Below are positions 47,301 through 59,300 of a stretch of DNA of 64,000 nucleotides, in pieces. Both the position numbers and the translations under genes were made by a program. Positions within the stretch are counted from its first letter, which is position 1, and the number at the start of each line of letters is the position of its first letter. Origin of the DNA: Neodiprion pinetum (taxonomy: Eukaryota > Arthropoda > Insecta > Hymenoptera > Diprionidae); the NCBI RefSeq assembly GCF_021155775.2, contig NC_060233.1:24965456-25029455 (forward strand), written 5' to 3'. A model generated the notes under the pieces. It had not been told where the DNA came from, searched no databases, and was given only the letters and a program-made list of their open reading frames with translations.

Positions 47301-50300
47301 GTGCGTACGTCAAAGTAATCAGGAAAAAGTGGGAAAAAAAAATTGGCCAAAAATCATTTATCAAATTATTATATCCGTAAGCAGTTAAGATATGTTTGAC
47401 AATACTCGAGCTCGTCTAAGTTGCGGATTGCTCAAACTCTGAACGGTGCTAATTCGGTTTATTGATTATTCGAAACTTTGAACGGCATTCAATAATACAC
47501 ATATCCAAAATATTGTAATCACGAACCAGCGTTTGAATATCGATGCAACATTTCTAATAGCTTTAAAATGGTTTCAAATCTAATAGGTTGGTTCAATTCC
47601 ATGCTTTGAGGCCCCATTTTGTTGGGAAGAATGTTTCCTACAAAATATTTTCCTCACATTTTTTTTAGTACATGGTCTATTCAATATTGAAATCTGTTGA
47701 TCACAATCAGTAATGACACAACGTTGTCAAATTAAATATTCAACGATAACAGCGTTATAAAAAGATGGTTTCAATGTTTTGCTAGAAAATAATCTTCTGA
47801 ATAAAATGAAACATCGCAGAGAGAAATTAAACTAATCTCCTGAGTTTTGAATTATTTTGAAGTAATTTGAAATGAAGCTAAGCTTTTGTTTATAATTTCA
47901 GTATTCTCTATTTTCATATTTACAAATATATCTTTGTAGCTCACAAATAAAACGATTTGACAAATATTTTAGTAATATTATTTGCGCCAGTGATAGTCAA
48001 TACAAATGAAACAATATTCCTACCATGTAATAGAAATAAATCTGAGTACATTCGAACGACAAAAGCTGAGATATCAATAATTTTCGAAATGATTTTATAA
48101 TTAGAACGTTCAATATGATAAAACCCGAGTGTTTTTTTTCATCTAATTCTAATGTTTTTGAGCTTATTTTGCTCAACATAAGGATCTCAAGAGATCGCCG
48201 AAAAATTTTTCATCAACAATTACAATGAACCGTGCCTATTCTAAAAAAAATTAACACCGCTGAATACTTGATGTAACTCTTTATAATTCTGGTTTTATCC
48301 ATGTGATAGTTTTATGTTCATACTTTCTCTTTATGTTCTCCGAAATTCATAAACTCATAAATCAAACAGTGTGGAAACACTCTGGCATTTTATCCATGTC
48401 AAAGTTTATCAGATCTGTCCATTCTTGGTACAGAACAGATCCAATTTTTTCACACCTGTCACAGTTATAGACATTACTGTTGATTTGAGTGAAACCTGAA
48501 ATAATTCATGTTTGCTTTGGACGAATTTCTATTTATTCTCTAATCAGATAAAAAATATAAAATAGTATTGTAAGTTTCTTCAAAAAACAATTATGGATTA
48601 TTTTCCACTTGTTCCAGATTTATGGGAAGCAAAAAGTTTACTGCGTCGTTCAGGATGGAATACAGGAGCCAGAAGAATTTATGCGAATTCAAAGGGAACT
48701 AGACCTTTACTTGCCGCAAATTACTTCGAAGAAACTGGAACTCGAACGAGAGCTTCGTTCAAAAGAAGCCGAACTTGCAGCGCTGAAGTCAAGCTTGTCA
48801 CTTACTGAAGCGAAAAATGAAAATACTAGACTTTTGAATTCAATTAAGAAAATGGAAGATGAATTGGAAACCATAATTAGCAAAAATGGATCCGAAAATT
48901 TTGGCGAAGTGAAAACATGCTTGCTTAAAAAAATTGAAAATTATACACGCGAGTATTCAAAGAGAAAACGACTCTGTGCTGAAATAATTGAATCTATTCT
49001 TGAAGGATTTCCTGGGACAAAAAAAGGCCTGTACGAAGAAATCGGCATTGAAACTGTAGATTTGGGATGATTCGTACTTAAAAAAATAATACTGCTATCT
49101 TATTACAATTTTTATTATCTCTTATTTCGCTTTTTCACGACGAACTTGGAGTATATTTATTTTTAGCAAAAAATACTGAAAATGTGTTTTTTTTGTCGTT
49201 TAATTCAATATCCTCGACTTTTTTCCCACAAATATTTCTGAATACTTCACAGTAGAGTGTGGAAAGTTTAGAAAAATAGTTTCAACAGTTTTTGAGTAAA
49301 AAAATAGAATAAACGCAACATTGCAGGACAGTCGGTGACTCGATATTTATATTATTTTTTTTTATTTTAAGCTACGATAACCATCGCACAGTACATTTTT
49401 CCTTGAGATTTTCAGTGACAATGAATTATCATGTAACATTTTTGGTAATTTTTTTAATATCATATTCTCACCTATCCTTTTTATTTTTTATTTTTTTTTT
49501 ACTTTGAAACTGTAAAGATTACCGTTCCACAAAGATTCTTCTAATATCTGCAAATTTCCGAAAATGAGACAAGACAAGACAAAAACTGTAGAAAAAAATC
49601 TATGGCGTTGAATTCGTCGTAAAAAATTTTCTCGTCTTTTATTAGCTAAAATCATCCTACTTTCCTTTATTCAACGAATAGAAAATTATAATATGTATTT
49701 TGTAATTCAAAACTCTTTTCAAGCAGTTTAATTTAGAATCAGAATATGATCAAATAAGATATTTTTTAACGTGATATGACAACCTGAAAGAGTATCACAT
49801 ATGTTCATATGTTTGATAAATAAGTCACTCTAAGTTTTTAAGGAAAACAAAAGAAATATAAATTCTAAATTCGTGATTAATTAGTAACTTACTCTTGAAA
49901 TAATAATACCCGCGATGCTGATGCGAATTTTTGGACCCTTCAATAATTTGTATCTCAAGTCAACTCCATTCCAGAATGAGACGAAGTACCTTTTAATCTG
50001 TACATTATCTCCGCCGTGTAACCTAAGAAAATATTAACGCTTGAGTATTAATTACAGATATTATATGAGAGGAAAAATGGTGACGAAAATTTTTCACATG
50101 AAATATCTTCATTTTGTGAATTGCATATTTTTGTATGAAATGAACCATTAATTCTGATAGTACATTAAATGTGAATTTGATCAAAATTTCCGGTTGTAAA
50201 AATATTTCATTTACCTGTACCCGTCGTAATCTACGATACACAGGATTTCCGGAAAGATGGCGTATGGCGCTTCGCGCTTTGATCTACTACCGATCGATCG

Positions 50301-53300
50301 TTTCGATCTAAACCTCTTTCCCAGATGATCAGGCTCCATGAACGCTGAAATACAAAATATTAGATGTAATGCTCATTAGATTTCCAAAGACACGTTGATT
50401 GATAACGCGTATAATTCATTTCTACTATAACATTACTAAATAAGGTGAAAAATGTTCAGAATGGCGATAATAAAATACTCGAAATACCCACCAAAATCAC
50501 TGTAATCGTCGTCTTGCAGTGGCTGCGATCTCTTGTAAATGACGTGATGATGTGTGTGCTTTAGGTTTCTTTTCGTACGTGTAACGTCATCCTGCTTTGA
50601 TTTCCCGTGCTGCGAATCTTGCGAATTTCTCACAACATCTTTTAAAATTCGTTTTGGTAACGGTCGTATCACTAATTCTGACCCTATATTTCCTTCCTGT
50701 AAATAATCTTAAAATTATCATCCATGTCTAGGTACATTAATTTCGTGGATACGTGAAATAAAAAATTTAATTATTTTAGCCATATTTGTTTAAGGTAACT
50801 TAAGAACGCAATTTTTGTTTGTCTCGAAAGCGCAAAATACGGCCGTGTTGGTTTTAAGGTTATGTAGTACTCCTACCATTACCGACCGAGCAAACTCACC
50901 CTTGTTCTTCTTATATTAAATAAACAAATGATCGGAAATTGTTCAAATTTCGACGTTGCATTGCTTCTTTGTAGCTGAATCCCGGAATGTTACTCATATC
51001 CCGAAAATCGTCAAAAAAATGTGTAGTTTTTTCACATATGTTACTAATCCCACATTTTCCGCATTTCGGGGGCCAAAAAGTGAATAGCTGAGATACTTTG
51101 CGCAAATGCGGAAAGAATGAGGCGTAAAATGAGTCATTGTGAGAATGTTTTCATGCAATATTGGGTTCGCTAAACGAGAAGTAGGAATTACAATAATTTC
51201 GCAAATAAAAGATGCTTCTTACGGTCGTGTGGTGGAATAGTAACACATATCAAAAAACCACACATTGCTTTGATGATTTTCGTGATCTGAGTAACTCTCC
51301 TGAATCCCGCTACAAAAGAGCGATGCACCATTGAAATTTGAACCATTTCCGATAATTTGTTTATTTAGTATAGGAAGAACACGGGTGAGTTTGCTCGGTC
51401 GGTAATGGTAGGAATACTACATGACCTTAAAATCCAATATCGGCTATCGACATTTGTTATCAGGTCAATGACCTGCTATGAAATTTCGCTCACGTGAGAA
51501 CATGCTTTTCAACTTTGATATGCTAAAATACGAATCTTCTCTGTCGTAATCGATTTTGCAGTTGAACCAAACACTTTATGCAACATTGAAAAGTGTTCTT
51601 TGTTGTTCGGTATTTCCTGGGTCGCCGTCGTCGTGTATAAGTCCATCAAGATTCGGTATCGAGATTGAGAGATGCGGGAGGCGCGTTAAAGAGAGAGTGA
51701 AAGTGAAAGGTCAAGACACTTTGAGTCACTGATCAAAGTGCCTTTTAACAATGTGTCTGTGCCCTGTAAATTATTACCAACAACCCGAATCTCCAGTATT
51801 CCAGTCCTAACCAACCGATATTATTACCTATATCGACATATTATTTTTAGATTGCAGAGAAAGCAGACGAATCATAATTGTTGTAGTATATTTTTAAAAA
51901 ACGATTCATGATTATTTGACATTTTTATAACAATTTTTTCCTGAGTTATGAACTTTCAGGAGAATTCTTATTCGATTTTTTCAACCAGATATAATTTGAA
52001 AACGAAATGAGATACTAAAAACAAGTGAGCATATGTTTTCTTCGTCTTTAGTCATGGGTTCAACAAAAATTACGAAATGAAATTGTTCATTAGAAACAGT
52101 TAACCATGAAATTTTACGAAAATTCACAATATGATAAACAATAATCGCGGTAAATTTTTTAGAAAATAAATGCTTGTTTCAACAAACAGCATGAAAGAAA
52201 GAAAATATGAAGCGTATCAAAAATTTTGATAACAAAATCTTGTCCGAATTTAAAAATAATGCCCCACCTATTAAAAACGCGTTATAAAACTATTGCCTTT
52301 TGATACAATGGCGATTCGAGACTGAATTGAGAAATACGGAGCGCAGCTTACCACGAGAACTTTTCCATTTTCATCTCGCCGAAGGAGAATAGACGCCATG
52401 TTGCTCCTGTCTTGGTAAATATCGCCTATATCAACGCTTCCCTGGAAAATGAAATAAATTTCATTAAAGGACGCCACATCGATATTTCAAAAAAACGCAA
52501 GGTAATTCTTTGGTCGTGAAGAACGTCGGAGTGAGAAAGAATTTAAATTTAGTTAAAAACCTTAACATTTTTTGCATGACCGATGAAATCTAAGTTTTGA
52601 GCTAAGAAAAGCTCCTTAGATAGAGAAAAAACCACTAAAATCCGTTTGTTCGTTCTCCAGATATCATCCGAAAAAAAACCTTAACATTTTTTGCATGACC
52701 GATGAAATCTAAGTTTTGATCTAAGAAAAGCTCCTTAGATAGAGAAAAAACCACTAAAATCCGTTTGTTCGTTCTCCAGATATCGTCCGAAAAAATAATT
52801 GATCACACAGTTAAAACTTTCGTAACATGTATACCACCTATTTTTCTTATTTATAAGAAGCGAAGAAATCTGTTTCTCAGAAAATTTACACAACGAAAAT
52901 TTGAAGCCACGAATAGAAGTTGAATGTTTTTTTTTTTTTTTTATATAAGTTATAGTTCTTTTATTTAGAAGGTAACTGAAAACTGAAAGGATATTACTTT
53001 TTAATATTGATTAATTAATTACTCATTTGTTGACATACACACTATATCAGTTTTTGCAGCCGATTAATTTATTTTGCAGAATTATTCTCAGGTTGCGTGA
53101 AAAACGCAAATATTGAGAGAAAAATTCAATTTCTGAAACATGTTCAAAACATCTAAAAATCGTCCATACAGTGTTTCTTTACTCAAATATAGGCATTTTG
53201 AGGTAACATTTTCATTTTAAAGTGAAGGGGTTAACCATTTGTTATCAATTTTTCTAAAGTAAAACAGCCGTAACTTCTATTATTAAAAATTGTTCCACTC

Positions 53301-56300
53301 CCGTTCATGGTTTGAAATTTTATTTATTTCCCATGGAATTATTAAAAATATTGAATGAGAAATTGAAAATAGCCAGTTTGACAAGAATCATGTTTTTTTA
53401 CTCAAAAATGAATGAAAAATAAGTTATTGAAATTGAAACAAATTTTTTTAGTGAACTTTCGTGAGAAAATGAGATTGAAATCTCCTCCTCAAAAAATCGA
53501 TTCATCGTATAAAAGTGTTTCAAAGATTTTGTCCAGAAAAATCTTCAAATATATTTAGAAAACAATTCTGAAGCATTAAGAAAGTTGCAATACCCGTCAA
53601 ATTTTAGCAAACCTCTGGACCAGTTTGTGTCAGAGTTTTGGATCGCTGTAGAATTTCTAACAGTGTCCGCGGAATTGGGTGAAAATTATGAGAAACGCCG
53701 AGAGTTTGCCGTACAGTTTTCATAATCTTTCAATTTCATCGAAGAATAATGCATAGAAATATATTTTCACCCGCAGGTAGAAAACAAAAGTGTTGTAAAA
53801 ACGTTCTACCTGAAGCGTGAAACCGGCGATAGAGAATCCCGAAAATAGCGATTATAATCATGAAATATATTGCCTAAGGTTTGAACCGTGATATTTAATA
53901 ACTTTCCGCGTTGCCCAAGGCCATTTGTTTGTACATTTATTATCGGTTGGAGAATAAAAAGAGCAAAGCCGTAAAGCATGTAATGTATGCCGTGATTTTT
54001 GTCAACTTTGCCTCGACTCGGGAGTTTCCAGGTGCAGATGTAGGCAGCCGGTATTTGCAATGAAACGTGCCGGTGAATGGTAAAAGTGAAAATTCCGTGG
54101 CCAGATGCGTGACGGAAGGAGTGCGCGAAACAAGCGAAGTAGAAATACAAAAGGCTTAAGTAATGTTCCAGAGTGACGTCACAGCTCTTGGGAAGGAAAG
54201 AGAAATCTGGCATTCATTGCGAGTTCGATGATTTAAATTCATTTCGCGTAGACGCGTCGACGTTTCCTTGGAAAATATAAATGTCGGATGAATTACAAGA
54301 CGTATAATTTGAAGTTTGTAATAATTTATGCACCGAGATTAATTCATTTATATACTGTGCTGAATAACTATTTGTTTAACGAAGGTCGGAAATATTTTGA
54401 TAATTTCGTTTCCACAAACTTTAATCGTTCGTCATTTTATTCTAATTACTTTCGCGCTGTACGAATAATTTCCAAGATTTGACACAATATTTTACAGAAG
54501 GTTTTGTTCCGATGTTTTCAAAGTACCGACTAACATATCGATATTCCAGGTTAATTTTGAGTAAACATTGTAATTTCTTACAAAAGTTTCTCCACGGTCG
54601 ATTTATAAGGAAGATAGGTAATAATAATTTGATAATTTTTTAGAATACACTGTCTTAAAAATAAAGATTCGAAAAAACAAACAATTCTCCATATGCTGTA
54701 TTTTTTTTCCGTCGCTATACGCGATGATTATACAGAATCAGATGCGAAACATTATTGGTAAGTACCGAACTGCTTTTCGATATATAATACATATACGCAC
54801 AGAGATTTCGCAAATAAAAAGTCCAGTTCTCTTTCCTGTGCCCAAAAATCTTGTTCACTCAATATATGAATACCATAATTCATATTCCCAATTCACACCT
54901 CTTACTTTTGCTAGGTGAACGAAATAGTTTTTCACTTCTGTAACGTAACACATCACGGTGCTAATGCCAAAACGGCTCATAATTATTTTACGCCCTTTTG
55001 GCTTTAGAGAGCTATCTAAAGCCAAAAGGGTGCTTTTTTGTTTGCCAATCGTTCCGTAGACTTCTTTTCAAGCTAAAGATTGAAAAAAAAAATTTACAGG
55101 GTGTATATCTAAGTTTGAAGCCAAAAGGGCGTATATATTTTTGTCAATATTTAGCTTGAAAACCAGTCTACTGAACGTTGGCAATGAAAAAAAAAAGAAA
55201 TATACGCCCTGTTGGCATTAGCACCGCGATATAATATTAAAATATGTATATTATGTATCTGACGTTCCAATCGAGCAAGTTTGATCGTGAATTCAAATTT
55301 CCACGTTTGAATTTCTATCTTAGATTTCTCTCGATTTTGAGAGTGATACCTAGTTAGCTATTGTAAGTACGAAACGGTGAAATTATGGCTAAATATTGCA
55401 TTGATTCATAATTTCGTTTGCTACAAGAAGACTTTGCAATTTTTTTTCAATTTCAATCTTTACGGAGTGCGGCGTCTAAACCTTAGATTTGAATCATGTA
55501 CTTGGCATCAAATCTGATTTTAATATTTTTTGTACATCAAGAAAGTATTTTTGCGGCTAGCTATTAGGGCAGTCATATTAATATATACATTTTTTTTAGA
55601 TTTTTATCTCAACTCTAATCCGTGCTGCCATAGGGTTGATATTCCCATTTAACCCATTCAACGGAAAAGTAAATCTACCAAACGGACTTCGACGAAATTT
55701 AAAATAGAGAGGATTTTTCTTTGGTCGCTGATTACGAATCTGAAATCGAAATTTTGAAATTCAAAATGGCGGATCGAAGAATGCTACCAAGTGACTTTTG
55801 GGATGTTTGTCGGCCATATGGGATCCGCCATTTTGAATTGGTAAATTTGCTGTTCCCTTAAAAAGGTTTGAATAAGGAAATCAGCTCTCTTGCAGCACGT
55901 GTTTGAGTTGAGACAAAAGTCTGAAAAAATGAGGGAATTATTTTTGAATTATTTGAAGCCAATTTAGGGGATGAGACAGTTGAAACTCAAATATAATCTT
56001 TTTAAAGACCACCCTACTAGCTATTCCCATGTTTTTCGAGATGAAATAAAAATTTATGCAAGCATTGATCGTTTTAGTGTATTTGGCGAATGGTTTTCGC
56101 ACGTGAGGTGTTTTTGAGGAAACAAGTAAGATTAGTGTACCAGTTATTGATGCTGTCCCAATTATTGACCTTTTTTTGTTGTATCTGTTTGATGCTTGTA
56201 GTTCTAAAATTATCAAAAAATAAATTTGCAGCGTCTAACCCTCCAGCAATTGGTTTTAGTCATTGTTACGTCCTCCAGACCTTAGATTCTTTTGCCAGAC

Positions 56301-59300
56301 CCTTACAGCTACCTTCATCTCACTCGCTCGGTTTCCATACCGTATCAGCAGAATGCTCCCTCTACTTCTCCACTGCCACTAACCAGTCCTTTGCATCCTT
56401 CCCCCCCAAGTACTTACTCTTAAGTAATTTTTCATTCGGCCAACATCTAAATTCACCTTTCTTCCATTGCACTCTCCATATCTTTGACAATAAATCAATT
56501 ATATACTCTGATATTGAATTCCTCAAAACAATAGCCGCTCGTCGCGATCTCAATCATTTATCCCGTAACATCATCGAGAAATTCACAATTTGTGCCGTTG
56601 ATTTATCATTTTGGAAAATGAAAGGGCCAATAATTGGGTCTAAACGTGTCAATAACTGGTACACTTACTTTAATATCTCTATGAGTATACCAGGCGAAAG
56701 ACTTATGGGATTTGCCTTTCTTGTCCATCTCTTACTTCTCGATCAAAGGTATTTTTGGGGTTGTAGTGTTTGAGTTGGTAAATAACCTGCTCGCTGATAA
56801 GATTTAGATAAAAAAGGAAAAACTAGGTGCATCTGCATTTGAGTGTTCAGTTGCCTGAGACTGTTACGGTATGGAGTATATTATTACTGTACTTGTACTT
56901 TCATCTGTGATATATGAATATGTTTTCAAATCATGAACCCTTTCTAATATACATACTATACATATAGAGTCAGATGTTTATGTTTAATTCTCAGACATTC
57001 TTCGTACCTGTGAATTATAATTGTGAATCACGAAATATGTACAGTGAGGTGTCTTAAAAAGAATTCAATTTTGATTTTTCATGCTCCTACCCCTCGCGAC
57101 TTGAGGTTTGATAGAAAAAAACATCCTCGCGAAGAGGGAGCTCTGCAAAAACTTTTTGGATTTATTCGTTTAGAAATTATAAAAAATCAGCAAGTTTAGA
57201 ATAAACAAAGTATTTATTTGATTTTTTATTCTTTTAATTTGAAATACAATCCCTGTGATGAAATTTTTCCTTCGAGAAAGTTGGTCATAGACGTTAATTG
57301 GCTGTTGATGGGAAGAGAATAATGAGCAGCGGCTTCCACTTAAGCTACAGAGCTCCCTCTACGCGCGGGTAATTTGTTCTATGAGAACTCAGGTTTTGAG
57401 GGGTAGATGCATGGAAAATCTACATTTTCTCTTTCTCTTTTTGAGATACCCTGACGCACAGCTTGAAAAAAGTAGGTATACACCGAGAAAACCAAGCATT
57501 TGATTTGCACTTATTCGATTCATGTGAAACGGTCAAACTTTGACTAAATTTGATTTTACCAAAAGAAACTTTTACTCATAACTGTAAGATGATAAATTAT
57601 TCAGTCGGATTGACAAAGTTTAACTGGATCTGTAAAAAAAAAGCTGTCAACTCAATCGATCATTACAGTGATCGATTCCTCCTGGGCAATGAAAATTGGA
57701 CTCATTCGATTAAAAAATTATTTATTTCGCAGATGGAAGGAAGTATTCCATAAGGTCCATAAAAGTCGTTAGCTAGTTGAAAGTGTGAAATTTCCTGAAA
57801 CGAATTAAAAATTTCAACGATTTGTTACTTCTTCAAGTCTGATAACTTTCCTTTTAGTCTACAATGAAAAATTACGTCTCGTTTTTATTGTACACGATAC
57901 TTATACAAGTCTTCGATCCGGCTAATTGTAAGAAGAACAGGACAAAAACAAAACAGTGTAATTAGAATATTTTCTCAGCAGTACCTCGGATACGTCAACG
58001 TAATGAAGACCGTCTGGTTGGGAACTGTTTTTCTCGACAGTCCAAATCGGCAGATCCTTCGCAGGTAAAAGGCCACGTGTCGGCTTTAAGGAGAGATTGT
58101 AATTTTTTCCGAAAGCTTGAAGCTGCAATTCGGGCTCAGAATTGATGCTCCTCTTTGGCAACGTGTGGCGAATCGGTATCACCTCGTATTCAGGCACTGA
58201 AAATGATCGTGAGAAACAAAAAAAAAAGTTTTATTTTTTCTGTATATTTATTTGGTTTTTTTACTTTTTTTCTCAAGATAATGAGTTAAACTTTGTTAGT
58301 TGTGTAATTTTCTTCGACGTTCTTGTTATTCAATTTACCCTTCCAATACTCTCTGTCTTTCACAAAAGTGAGTGAATTTTGAAAATTCGTGTTTCGACAA
58401 TCAGCCATTAAAATCAATTCGGGTTTGTTTTATTCAAAACTATGTAGATCGCGTCTTATTTACATTTTTTCTTACTAACATCAATCAGTAGGAAGTATAT
58501 TTATTATTAGAGGGTTATCTGCAATAACTTTAAGGTTTTATTAGACGGGTATTCTCAACCAAAAGTGAGTCTCGGTGAGAATATTGAACACTTCGCGAAG
58601 AGTTAAAAATATGAAAAAAATGATTCATAACCAAGTTAATAAGACAATTCGTTTTAAATGATAATAATGCTACAAAGTTGTTAAGAAATTGTTTAAACAA
58701 AGATTTATGTAACAAATTTTTAGTGAAATTTTTTGATTTCTACAAAATGAATCTATTGGTTATACTAAATACCTATGAATTTTTTTGGAATTTTTGGCGA
58801 TTTTGAATAATTCCGTTTTCCAAAATTCTCTAACGCTCTATTTATGAAACAATTCGTTACATACCTCTAAAATTTCTTCAGTGTAATGTATAATCATTTA
58901 CGAAACCCTATAAAAAAATTCAGATCTTTGATCCGTTTTTCAAAATCGCTGAAAATGCCAAAAAAATGCATAGGTATTCAGAAAACTCAATATATTCATT
59001 TTGCATGAAATTTAAAAAATCTCATTAGAGATTTGTTGCACAAATTTTTGTTTGAACAATTTGTCAACATTTTTCTGGCATTATTGTTATTCAAAACGAA
59101 TTATCTTATCAATTTGGTTATGGTTGATCTTTTTTGGATTTTCATCTCATCACGAAATATTCTCACCGAAACTGATTTTTGGTTGGGAATATCCGTCCAA
59201 TAAGACCTTAATTACTTTGCTGGGTGACAGGTTATGCCAACTGATTTACTTCAAATCTACAAACAGTATTTTTGGATAGTTTATCTTCTTTGCCATGACC

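Noticed and set aside
56090..56773. A 227-codon open frame on the plus strand
   Set aside because: Its composition is that of AT-rich non-coding DNA with a Pro/Ser/Phe stretch, and there is no recognisable domain or splice context. It could be the antisense of an old retroelement, but nothing proves it.
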